Shown here one piece after another: positions 1 through 7,993 of a stretch of DNA of 64,000 nt. Position 1 is the first letter of the stretch; every line of letters begins with the position of its first letter. The stretch comes from Planctomycetota bacterium (GTDB taxonomy: Bacteria; Planctomycetota; UBA1135), in NCBI GenBank assembly GCA_030748415.1, contig JASMMA010000008.1, forward strand, positions 50,932 to 114,931, written 5' to 3'. Under the pieces are notes generated by a model. It did not search any database and was not told the DNA's origin. It saw nothing but the letters and a program-made list of their open reading frames with translations. Both the position numbers and the translations under genes were made by a program.

Positions 1-1107
1 GAAGGCGCATCCAATAGCGAGTCCGTCGTCCCCAGGCCAAGGTGGAACGAAGATGTTTTCAAAGCCGGCATCTTTTGCTAGTCGGCCATTCAGGGCACAA
101 TTCAAGGCAACACCACCCACAATGCAAATGTTCTTTTCCCCGGTCTTTTCCTGGAGATTTGCGAGAAAATCATGAACAGTATTTTCTAAATCTCGTTGAA
201 TGTCCGCCGACATTTGCGCGTAGAGCGGATGGTTGCTTTTATCGTTCCATTGATTGGGGTTTGGGGCGTTTTGGAGCCGCTCCCAGTTCACTTCCAGGTT
301 CTGAAGAGGTCCCCGAAGAATCCAGTCGGATTTTGCTCTCTTTTCACCCTCATTCCATTTGTTGGCCCATGGAGCCATTCCCATTACTTTTCCGCAAGCA
401 TTCCAGTCACCAAATATGTGGCTAGAAATGCGAGAGTAAATCGCACCCAGGGATTCCATGTTTTCAAAGCCATAGTTGTAAAGGAGGGTAGGAGTATTTT
501 CGCAAATCCAACGCTTGAATAAGAGTTTCAGAGAATAATCTTCAAACTGATAAACAGTTTCTCCTTCACGCCACCCTTTGCCGTTAGAGAGATTGTCCGC
601 GTCGGGCGTTTCAAGAAAAGACTTAGCGTGTGGCAGGGCAAGGTCAGAGTGAAATGAATCTCCCGCCCGACAAATCTCTTCTCGAGTGTTCCCCATGCCA
701 TCCATCACCACAATGAGCCCACGGTCGAAAGGGCAGAAGGGCAGAACGGACCAAGCGTGAGCCAAATGATGGGACAACTCGTGTTTTTCAATCCCGGGAA
801 GAAGGTTGTGCGGATCCAGATAAGATGGGCTGTATTGGTTGAGACTTTGGGCCCAATGTAAAGTTGATTCAAACGCGTCAATCCTGAACAAGTGATTGTT
901 CGCCACCACAAGCTCAATATCTTCCAACGAGACTTGGCACTGCTCGAGCAAGTGTCGAACAAGTTCAGAAACATCTCCGCCATCGTGCTTCTTGCGAGTG
1001 ATTCGTTCCTTACTGAGGGCAAATAGAATCTCCCCCCTTGCATTGAGCAAACAAGCAGATGCCGAATGGGTGTATTGATTGAGCCCTAGTGTGAGGTCGC
1101 CAGACAT
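1..1107 (-). CDS. Carbamoyltransferase (NodU/CmcH family), 3' end cut by window
   Basis: The 369 visible codons run from an ATG at 1107 to the window edge with no stop, so the C-terminus is missing. Residues 113-118 read HHLAHA, the metal/substrate histidine signature of the TobZ/NodU/HypF-like carbamoyltransferase fold. A VVMDGMGNT stretch follows shortly after. Near the cut end, CIVGGVALNCALNGRLA and VPPWPGDDGLAIG match the conserved YrdC-fused/NodU C-lobe. The family transfers a carbamoyl group from carbamoyl phosphate, via a carbamoyl-adenylate, to hydroxyl groups of sugars, antibiotics or lipo-oligosaccharides. The substrate here cannot be read from sequence. The gene lies 13 bp downstream of a secreted protein on the same strand. 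No good Shine-Dalgarno precedes the ATG, but the protein begins directly with a family-like N-terminus (GLNQYTHSASACLL), which supports this start. Confidence 0.9.
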   Translation of the reverse strand, partial: MSGDLTLGLNQYTHSASACLLNARGEILFALSKERITRKKHDGGDVSELVRHLLEQCQVSLEDIELVVANNHLFRIDAFESTLHWAQSLNQYSPSYLDPHNLLPGIEKHELSHHLAHAWSVLPFCPFDRGLIVVMDGMGNTREEICRAGDSFHSDLALPHAKSFLETPDADNLSNGKGWREGETVYQFEDYSLKLLFKRWICENTPTLLYNYGFENMESLGAIYSRISSHIFGDWNACGKVMGMAPWANKWNEGEKRAKSDWILRGPLQNLEVNWERLQNAPNPNQWNDKSNHPLYAQMSADIQRDLENTVHDFLANLQEKTGEKNICIVGGVALNCALNGRLAKDAGFENIFVPPWPGDDGLAIGCAF

Positions 1108-1120
1108 TTTGTTGCCGAAT

Positions 1121-2293
1121 TTATTTGGCCACGAACATTTTTTCTAAAAGGTTTCCGACGGTAGTGCTGGGTGCGAGAGCGGGAGAGGCCCTTGCAAACT
1201 CAAGGACTTTGTTTGCAATCTCTGTTTTTACTCGGGTTATGCGCTCTGTTGATCCTATGTCCAACAAGTCATCTTCAAAATTTAAGAGGGTAATGGAAGC
1301 ATTACCAGAATTAAAATCTAAGGAACTTGCAGAAAGAAGTTTCGAACGGAAAGAATTTTTGATAATGCGAATGGGGCGGCCATCAAAGGTGTAGCTGGAG
1401 CCAACCTCCTTTCCTCGAGCTGAAAGAAGAAATAGCAAGCCACGAAGACCCCGTTCCCCACCATACAGGGCCAAATTCCGACCTGCGGAGAGTCTGGAAC
1501 CCTGTTCTCCTCTCAAGAGAAGACTTGTCCACCAGGTGAGGGTTCCATTTTCCCAACAGGAAATGGCGGCTCGAGCGCAGGCATCACGAGTCAAAAGGCT
1601 ACCGCCAATACTCCCATTCATGAGAATGCCAACCAGTTCAGCCTCATCGATCCTGGCCTTCTCAGCTGCTAGGGCGCCGGTGCGGCGAACGATTTCAGAG
1701 GGACTTTTGAGCGCTTTTTTTATTTCAGAAATGGTCAAGCTTCCTTGCCCACTGGTCCCCGCCGAATTGGCTTGAGCCTCTTCGATGAAAAGTCCAGCAA
1801 ACAAAAATGCTTGCGCATCCTTAGTTTTTTGCACTTCCTTCCAAAGGAGCTCAGGTCTTTTATTCATCGCCGTGCCAGGCTTTAGAGGGTCGATGCCAGC
1901 TCCCCATTTTTCAAGAGCCGTTGCCGCCTGGACAAGGTCCTCGTTCGGGCGGTGCTTAAGGAGCCAGTTTGTTAATTCCACTAGCTCGCGGAGAGAGCCG
2001 TCGGAGTCAAGGCGGGCAACTTCTTCGGCAAGGTTGAAGCGCGGGTTTTCTTCAAGGCGTTCCCTCCAATTCCCTGAGGGGATTCGGAAGCTGGTCTTCA
2101 CGGGGTCGGTGGCCGTCAGGTAGGAGCCGAATGGAGTTTGAATAACCAAATCCCCGGGTGCAGGTTTTTCCATACACTCAATTCGTAATCCCTTCTCAGT
2201 CAAGGCGTGCCATGCATCCTGGGGCTGGGGAAGCAGGGATAGGGTGATGGCGGCGAGGAGCATTTTCTTATTATGACTCGGAGACAACACCAT
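1121..2293 (-). CDS. Secreted protein with weak HEAT-like helical repeats, function unknown
   Basis: About 390 residues. The open frame extends further upstream into the opposing gene, but I chose the ATG at 2293. It gives a normal signal peptide: a basic HNKK n-region, a hydrophobic MLLAAITLSLL core and a polar PQPQDAWHA end. A shorter start at 2263 is also possible. The rest is mostly alpha-helical, with Ala/Leu/Arg/Glu-rich segments (for example around IVRRTGALAAEKARIDEAEL) that resemble HEAT repeats, and no catalytic motif. I do not recognise a family. It precedes the carbamoyltransferase by 13 bp, so the two are probably co-transcribed. Its start codon overlaps that of the divergent asd gene, so any promoter must lie inside asd. 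Confidence 0.65.
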   Translation of the reverse strand: MVLSPSHNKKMLLAAITLSLLPQPQDAWHALTEKGLRIECMEKPAPGDLVIQTPFGSYLTATDPVKTSFRIPSGNWRERLEENPRFNLAEEVARLDSDGSLRELVELTNWLLKHRPNEDLVQAATALEKWGAGIDPLKPGTAMNKRPELLWKEVQKTKDAQAFLFAGLFIEEAQANSAGTSGQGSLTISEIKKALKSPSEIVRRTGALAAEKARIDEAELVGILMNGSIGGSLLTRDACARAAISCWENGTLTWWTSLLLRGEQGSRLSAGRNLALYGGERGLRGLLFLLSARGKEVGSSYTFDGRPIRIIKNSFRSKLLSASSLDFNSGNASITLLNFEDDLLDIGSTERITRVKTEIANKVLEFARASPALAPSTTVGNLLEKMFVAK

Positions 2294-3191
2294 GAAACGG
2301 ATTCCTGTTGCAGTTGCTGGTGCCAGTGGGCTTGTGGGGGCGGAAATATGCCGCCTATTAAGGGGACACCCCTGGTTTGAGCTAATAGCCACCCCAAAAC
2401 AGGACCTGAGCGAAGTGGGGGCTGGCCGAGTTGTTTTTTCAGCCCTTCCAGCGGCAATCGCCCGGAAGTGGGAGCCCGAATGGGTGGAGAAGGGGCTTTG
2501 GGTTTTTTCTAACTCTGGCTCATGGCCTCCTGGGTCGAATCCACCTTTCATTGCTGAGCTTCACGGGATTCATATTCGAAAACTGGAGAACCCATCCTTG
2601 GTCTTGTCACCGAATTGTGTGGTTCAAGGTGCCGCACTTGTTTTAGCGCCATTGAAAAAGTTTGGAATTCAATCGACGACACTTCGAACTGAGCAAGCCC
2701 TCAGCGGAGGCGGTCGGCGACTATTAGAGGCCGGGCTGAAAGGGGAGAAGATATCACCCCATATTGAAGGCGAAGAAGAGCGCATTCTTGCAGAGTTACC
2801 CATTGCCTTGGATACCGAACTTGGACTGGATTTAAATTGCGCTCGGGTTTCAAATCCACACGGACATCAGCTTCACTTTTCAATGAAATTTCAGGAACAA
2901 GTGTCTGCAGGAGAGATTCACAATGCTTGGACCCAATTCCCGAATCCCACCTTGCCTTCTGCGCCAGCTCAACTTTTCCAAGTGCTAGAAGGGGCAAATC
3001 GCCCAAACCTTGGGCTCGACCTTAATGCGGGGAACGGCATGACTCTAAGTGTGGGTGAAGTTGGCCAAAGTTCGACTGGCTCTTGGCAATTTACGGTGCT
3101 GGTACACAACTTAATCCGAGGCGCTGCCGGGGCATCACTGCTGATGGCCGAGGCAGTCGCCCAGTCAAAGTCGTGGCCTTTTGAGGAATAG
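2292..3191 (+). CDS. asd: Aspartate-semialdehyde dehydrogenase-like protein
   Basis: 299 residues. The N-terminus VAVAGASGLVGAEICRLL is the NADP-binding Rossmann motif of ASADH. SNSGSWPPG and LSPNCVVQGAALVLAPL (about residues 105-122) cover the active-site region, with Cys in SPNC as the expected nucleophile. RVSNPHGHQLHFSMKF corresponds to the substrate-binding/catalytic His segment (family RVPVxxGH). HNLIRGAAGASLLMAEA is the typical C-terminus. The enzyme converts aspartyl phosphate to aspartate semialdehyde for lysine, methionine and threonine synthesis. It is shorter than the usual 330-370 residues and divergent, so a related semialdehyde dehydrogenase cannot be excluded. A GGAG about 8 bp upstream supports the ATG at 2292. 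It is followed closely by citrate lyase genes, which is an unusual neighbour. Confidence 0.82.
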   Translation: MKRIPVAVAGASGLVGAEICRLLRGHPWFELIATPKQDLSEVGAGRVVFSALPAAIARKWEPEWVEKGLWVFSNSGSWPPGSNPPFIAELHGIHIRKLENPSLVLSPNCVVQGAALVLAPLKKFGIQSTTLRTEQALSGGGRRLLEAGLKGEKISPHIEGEEERILAELPIALDTELGLDLNCARVSNPHGHQLHFSMKFQEQVSAGEIHNAWTQFPNPTLPSAPAQLFQVLEGANRPNLGLDLNAGNGMTLSVGEVGQSSTGSWQFTVLVHNLIRGAAGASLLMAEAVAQSKSWPFEE

Positions 3192-3207
3192 GATAGAATC
3201 CAAAACA

Positions 3208-4377
3208 ATGGGAGCTCCTACACCCTTTGAGTCCGGTCGTCGCGGCGAAAAAGTCCGCGGAGATGTTTGGATGAGCTATGAACCCAGCGAAGAACCGCTG
3301 GATTTAATATTTCAATCCAAGCTCGAGACCTTGTTTGGCGATTCAACGCGCGAACTCCTTTTGGGGCTTTGCCATGGTGCTGGTGTGAACACGGGCTCCC
3401 TTACCGTTGAAGATACGGGGGCCTACCCATTTGTTTTGCGCGCGCGCTTGGAGTCCTTGTTGCGCCTGGCTCTATCTGACAACAGCTTGGAGTTGCCACC
3501 CGAGTGCAATGTGACGGGGGAGGGTGTTCAAGAATCCAGGCCCGTAAGGGAACTCCCGCGCCGCTCTCGACTTTATCTGCCCGGAAATGAATCCAAGTAC
3601 ATGTTGAATGCTGCCATCCATCAACCAGATGGCGTGATTTTGGATTTAGAAGATTCGGTTTCTCCTACGGCAAAGCACGATGCCCGAAGTCTGATTCGTC
3701 ACGCTTTGTGGAGTTTGGATTTTGGTTCTTGCGAGCGCATGGTTCGAATTAACCAGGGCGAAGAGGGCCTGAAGGATATCCAAGCCTTGGGCGATGCTCC
3801 TTTCGAGTTGATTTTGATTCCCAAAGTTGAAACTGCCGAGGAAGTAGTTGCCGTAGCTCAAGCTGCCCCAGGAAAACTCTTGATGCCTATTTTGGAAAGC
3901 GCAGCCGGCGTGCAGAATTCCCCCGCAATTGCCGCCGCTCATGAATCCATTGTTGCGCTAACCCTTGGCCTCGAAGATTTGACCGCCGACCTCGGAGTCG
4001 TGAAAACTCCAAAAGGAATGGAAACATTGTTCGCGCGCTCCTTTGTTGTTCAATCAGCAAAAGCCCAAGGTTTGCAAGCAATCGATTCGGTTTATGGAGA
4101 TGTTGCCGATGAGATTGGTCTCCGTGCGAGCATTCAAGAAGCCAAGGCCCTTGGCTTTGAGGGCAAAGGGTGTGTGCATCCCCGCCAGATTCGAGTGGTG
4201 CACGAAGAATTCGCGCCATCTGAAAAGGAGTTGGATAAAGCTCGGAAGATTGTGGCCGCTTTTGAGGCCGCCGAAGCTCAGGGGCTTGGAGTGGTTTCCT
4301 TAGGGTCAAAAATGATTGACCCGCCCGTTGTGAAACGCGCACTCAACCTTGTGCGTCAAGCGGAGAAGGACTCATGA
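3208..4377 (+). CDS. citE: Citrate lyase acyl carrier-beta subunit fusion (CitD-CitE)
   Basis: 389 residues from the ATG at 3208; an in-frame TTG at 3181 is less likely because it overlaps asd. Residues about 1-95 resemble the CitD acyl carrier: FESG near the N-terminus (the prosthetic-group serine lies in ESGD/ESSD in CitD), then KLETLFGDSTREL and SLTVEDTGAYPFVLRARLESLL, matching CitD's VEKQFGDAIR and VDDKGALDCILRARLE. Residues about 115-389 are CitE: RRSRLYLPGNESKYM, VILDLEDSV, ILIPKVETAEEV, MPILESAAGV, LGLEDLTADLG and GKGCVHPRQI. The product would carry acetyl/citryl thioesters and cleave citryl-ACP to acetyl-ACP and oxaloacetate. CitD and CitE are usually separate proteins, so the fusion is notable. 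It overlaps citF by 4 bp. No citC, citX or citG is visible. Confidence 0.86.
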   Translation: MGAPTPFESGRRGEKVRGDVWMSYEPSEEPLDLIFQSKLETLFGDSTRELLLGLCHGAGVNTGSLTVEDTGAYPFVLRARLESLLRLALSDNSLELPPECNVTGEGVQESRPVRELPRRSRLYLPGNESKYMLNAAIHQPDGVILDLEDSVSPTAKHDARSLIRHALWSLDFGSCERMVRINQGEEGLKDIQALGDAPFELILIPKVETAEEVVAVAQAAPGKLLMPILESAAGVQNSPAIAAAHESIVALTLGLEDLTADLGVVKTPKGMETLFARSFVVQSAKAQGLQAIDSVYGDVADEIGLRASIQEAKALGFEGKGCVHPRQIRVVHEEFAPSEKELDKARKIVAAFEAAEAQGLGVVSLGSKMIDPPVVKRALNLVRQAEKDS

Positions 4378-5966
4378 GTGATTCATTGCCAACGGAATCC
4401 ATCCTCAATGCTGCTGGGCGGGAGGTTCCTGTTGAAATCAATGGAAATAAAACTATTCCCTATCAGGGTGTGGGCATGTACCGCCCTGAAGGCAAGCAAG
4501 TTGCTCGAAATATTGCAACCTGTTCGGATTATCCTGCGGATGGGAACAAACTCGTCCAAGCTGAAGGAGACATGACCGCCCGCCTAAAGGCGGCCCTTCA
4601 AAACGCTGGTGTGAAAGATGGCATGACCATTTCGACCCATCATCATTTCCGCAATGGCGACTTGGTTGCAAATGCTCTCTTTGATGCAGCAAAGGAGCTG
4701 GGTGTCAAAAATTTGCGCTGGTTTCCGAGTGCGAGCTTTCCTTGTCATGAGCACCTCCTCCAATATTTGGAAGATGGCACTATCCACCATATCGAAGGCT
4801 CCATGAACGGACCTTTGGGAGCTCATTGCTCTGAAGGAAAAATGAAAGGGCTAGGCGTTTTGCGCTCACACGGTGGGCGATATCAAGCAGTCCAAGATGG
4901 GGGAGTTCATATTGATATTGCGGTCATAGCTGCTCCAACTGCAGATGCCTTCGGAAATGCAACAGGCGATCGTGGCCCTTCAGCGTGCGGCCTCTTGGGT
5001 TTTGCCCTAGCCGACTCCGAGTACGCTGACCATGTCATTGTGGTAACCGATAACCTTGTTCCTTTTCCATGCCTTCCGTGGCAAATTCAGGGACAACGCG
5101 TGGATCAGGTAGTTGAGGTGGAGCAAGTTGGATTGCCTGAGAAGATTGTTTCAGGCACAACCGTTGTTACAAAATCTCCAGAACGCCTCCTGATTGCTGA
5201 GTACATTGCGGACTTTGTCCGAGACTCTGGAATCCTAAGGCCCGGCTTTAGTTTCCAGGCCGGTGCTGGTGGAATCAGCCTTGCCTTTGCCATGTTCTTA
5301 AAGGAACACATGAAAGCGGCCCATGTTAGCGCTGGATTTGTACGAGGTGGGTCGAATCAATATTTGGTCGAAATGCTGGAAGAGGGATTGACCCCTGTGA
5401 TTTTAGATGGACAAACCTTCGACCTGGAAGGCGTTCGCTCGATGCGCAAAAACCAAGGTCATCAGAACACCTCGCCGTTTACGAGTTATAACTACCATGG
5501 GAAAGGTAATTTCGCATCTATGATTGATGTGGTTGTGCTTGGAGCCACAGAAGTCGATGTAGATTTCAATGCGAATGTTGTAACGCATTCGGATGGAAAG
5601 CTCCTCCATGGAATTGGTGGTTGGCAGAACTGTCTCTTCTCAAAGTGCACAGTTCTCGCAGTTCCCAGCGTGAGAAACCGAATCCCCGTCATTTTGGATC
5701 GGGTTACGACCTTGGTGGGCCCAGGTGAATTGGTTGATGTGGTTGCTACTGAGCATGGGCTTTGTATTAATCCAGCTCGCACTGATCTCATCGAGGCGAT
5801 GCAGGACTCCCGCGTTCCTCTATTGGATATCCGCGAACTGAAAGCCCGCCTCGACCGCCTTTGCGGCGGCGCACCAGCCAAACCCAAGCTAGGCGACGAA
5901 TTCGTTGCAGCGATTCAGTGGGTGGATGGCACCACCATTGATGGGGTGCGTAGAGTTCTAAACTAA
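4374..5966 (+). CDS. citF: Citrate lyase alpha subunit (citrate:acetyl-ACP transferase)
   Basis: 530 residues, full length for CitF (about 510). Conserved blocks include REVPVEINGNKTIPYQGVG at the N-terminus, TISTHHHFRNGDL, IEGSMNGPLGAHCSEGKM, VIAAPTADAFGNATGDRGPSACG, FQAGAGGISLAFAMFL and VTEHGLCINP-like residues (VATEHGLCINPARTDL). CitF exchanges acetyl for citryl on the carrier protein, and CitE then splits citryl-ACP. Together they cleave citrate to acetate and oxaloacetate, in citrate fermentation or in assimilation of citrate. The gene starts in an ATGA overlap with the CitD-CitE fusion, which supports translational coupling. It ends 2 bp from the stop of the convergent pseudokinase-caspase gene. 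Confidence 0.95.
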   Translation: MSDSLPTESILNAAGREVPVEINGNKTIPYQGVGMYRPEGKQVARNIATCSDYPADGNKLVQAEGDMTARLKAALQNAGVKDGMTISTHHHFRNGDLVANALFDAAKELGVKNLRWFPSASFPCHEHLLQYLEDGTIHHIEGSMNGPLGAHCSEGKMKGLGVLRSHGGRYQAVQDGGVHIDIAVIAAPTADAFGNATGDRGPSACGLLGFALADSEYADHVIVVTDNLVPFPCLPWQIQGQRVDQVVEVEQVGLPEKIVSGTTVVTKSPERLLIAEYIADFVRDSGILRPGFSFQAGAGGISLAFAMFLKEHMKAAHVSAGFVRGGSNQYLVEMLEEGLTPVILDGQTFDLEGVRSMRKNQGHQNTSPFTSYNYHGKGNFASMIDVVVLGATEVDVDFNANVVTHSDGKLLHGIGGWQNCLFSKCTVLAVPSVRNRIPVILDRVTTLVGPGELVDVVATEHGLCINPARTDLIEAMQDSRVPLLDIRELKARLDRLCGGAPAKPKLGDEFVAAIQWVDGTTIDGVRRVLN

Positions 5967-5968
5967 TC

Positions 5969-7924
5969 CTACGGAACCCGAGCCAGGCGGAAGTTTTCAC
6001 CACTTATTGTGATAGGTGCCTGAACTTTTTGCATACCATCGGTCCTTTTTTTTACATATTTTTCTGCGAAAGCTTTTAACTCTTCCACGGAAACCAGGTT
6101 GTCTTTTCCTTGACTGGTGACACCATCCGCATCGCCGGATAGCCCTTTTACAATACCGGCAGTAAAGTAACCATTGGACTCGTCTTCCCGTGCCAATCCA
6201 TTGTCCGCGCTTGCGCACAAGACATATATCCCACCCCGGCTGAAGTCATCCACATCCGTGGGAGTCATGAACCCTACACCGCCTCTGGTTTTCCCATCAA
6301 TCGAAACACCCGAAGCGCAGGTGTCATACATTAAGAGCCTCCGTTCAGCATCGAGGTTGTCATCGAGAACAAGGGAGTCCAGTTCAGGTCGACTTATTCC
6401 ATTTAAGTAGTTGTCCCAATCTACAGAAGGCGGGAGGAAGTAGTAGTCGTCGTTGCCATCCCGAATGCCATGCCCAGCAATAAAGACGACAATGGTGTCT
6501 TCTTTGTTTGCTTTTTGCAGATTCAATCTAGTTTCCCGGATGTTCTTCAATGTAACATCGGCGTCTTTAAAGATGAATGGTTCCAGCTTTGCAAACCGTT
6601 GAAGGCCAGTCCCAACTTGTTCCTGGAAAGCCGCAACGATTGCATCCACATCTTTTGTTGGAGCATTGAGCTTCATGGAGTCATTCTGGTAGTTGGAAAC
6701 ACCAAAGGCAACGAGCCAAAGAGTGCCACGGGGGTCTTGTTCTCCCTCAGCAACAGGAATAGCTTCCCCACGAGAAAGTAGTGCCTCTACATGGCCTCGA
6801 CTCATTTCCATTTGAACAAGAACCTCGGAGAGTTCATCTTGGGAATCACGAATAAGTCCTTGTTGAACTAAAAACAATGGAGCCCCAACTAGTAATAGAA
6901 GTGCCGCAACCGCACGACCGGGGTGGCGTGTGACATATTTTCGAGTCAGAACCAGCATGTTTTCATGCTCTAGGCCCTGTGGCCGATTGTCCAAGAAAGC
7001 TCGGCAGTCTTCTGAGAACTCGGCCATACTTATATAGCGGTTGTCTCTGTCTTTATTGAGTGCTTTTTGGCAAATGGCAATGAGGTCTGCTGGGACACCC
7101 TTGAGTCTGTTTTTATTGGCGAAGGGGTCGCCGGTATTGCACTGACGTAGAACATCTTCAATGGTTTGCCCATCGAAGGGGCGATGCAGAGTGAGCACTT
7201 CGAAGAAGACTGCACCCAGAGACCAAATGTCTGTGCGGTGGTCTAAACCCTCTTGACGAGAAATACTTTGTTCTGGGCTAATGTAGTAGGGTCGAAGGAT
7301 TCTCTTTTTCTTTTTGGCTTTGCCAGGATTGCCAAAGTCCGTCATGGCAAAAGTAGTTTCGCCCGTTGGAGATGACCACTCGTCCCGGCTGGCAACAGTA
7401 GCCAACCCAAAACCAGAAAGTTTGGGAAGTTTTTCGTCGGGTGAATAGGTAATGACCCGCGGACTGATTCCTCGGTGGAGTACCCCTGCTTCATGAGCTT
7501 CTTGCAGGCCTTCGGCCAAATGGGCAAAGTCGCGGGCAGCATTTCGGAACCATGATTTATCTCGCTTTCGATTGCGAAGTTGCTTGTCCTCTAGAAGCTC
7601 GTATAGACTTTGTCGTTCAGATTGGTGTTCCTGAACCAAAAAATGGTAACGGTCCTCTTCCTCCATTTCCAAAATCCGAAGAAAAGAGGGGTGAGTAAGC
7701 CGACCCGCTGCGTTGGCTTCGCGCTTGAAGCTATCCAATACCTTTTCATCTGCGCTGCACTCAGGGTCGAGAATTCTCAGAGAGACATGGCGCCCAAGGG
7801 ACATATCTTCAGCTTGCCAGAGGGAGGAGTGGGGACCTTCCTCAATCGGTGCAACCAGGAGATAACCGCCGATTTTGGAGTTTCGGCGCAGCTTGGGAGG
7901 AGTTTTCCCTTCTGAATTGGCCAT
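5969..7924 (-). CDS. Pseudokinase-transmembrane-caspase (peptidase C14) fusion
   Basis: 651 residues. Residues about 18-315 have the bacterial Ser/Thr kinase fold, but the catalytic residues are replaced. The glycine loop is degenerate (EEGPHSSLWQA). The VAIK lysine is Arg50. HRD is HRG at 150-152, so the catalytic Asp is lost, and the following Lys/Asn positions are absent (ISPRVI). DFG is GFG at 171-173. The C-lobe is intact (ISPEQ at 215-219, DIWSLG at 232-237). A transmembrane helix spans about 337-353. Residues about 400-645 form a caspase-like domain with His485 in AGHGI and Cys536 in YDTCASG. The likely topology puts the pseudokinase in the cytoplasm and the caspase outside the membrane, an inference from the single helix. 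It neighbours a HEAT lipoprotein and another caspase-like protein. Confidence 0.88.
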   Translation of the reverse strand: MANSEGKTPPKLRRNSKIGGYLLVAPIEEGPHSSLWQAEDMSLGRHVSLRILDPECSADEKVLDSFKREANAAGRLTHPSFLRILEMEEEDRYHFLVQEHQSERQSLYELLEDKQLRNRKRDKSWFRNAARDFAHLAEGLQEAHEAGVLHRGISPRVITYSPDEKLPKLSGFGLATVASRDEWSSPTGETTFAMTDFGNPGKAKKKKRILRPYYISPEQSISRQEGLDHRTDIWSLGAVFFEVLTLHRPFDGQTIEDVLRQCNTGDPFANKNRLKGVPADLIAICQKALNKDRDNRYISMAEFSEDCRAFLDNRPQGLEHENMLVLTRKYVTRHPGRAVAALLLLVGAPLFLVQQGLIRDSQDELSEVLVQMEMSRGHVEALLSRGEAIPVAEGEQDPRGTLWLVAFGVSNYQNDSMKLNAPTKDVDAIVAAFQEQVGTGLQRFAKLEPFIFKDADVTLKNIRETRLNLQKANKEDTIVVFIAGHGIRDGNDDYYFLPPSVDWDNYLNGISRPELDSLVLDDNLDAERRLLMYDTCASGVSIDGKTRGGVGFMTPTDVDDFSRGGIYVLCASADNGLAREDESNGYFTAGIVKGLSGDADGVTSQGKDNLVSVEELKAFAEKYVKKRTDGMQKVQAPITISGENFRLARVP

Positions 7925-7993
7925 ACTTTAGAATACCACATGGCAAGATGCTTTGTTTTATGTTTAGAATAGAACTTCCCCCCCCCTCCCAAC

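Noticed and set aside
7448..7480. Second DFG-like triplet (TDFG, residues 195-198; nearby coordinates approximate) in the pseudokinase
   Set aside because: Distance from HRG to GFG at 171 fits the true DFG position; the later triplet lies within the activation segment.
7978..7986. Run of nine C as a phase-variation tract
   Set aside because: It is upstream of the start codon, not in a coding frame, and interrupted by T; spacing effects remain possible but unsupported.
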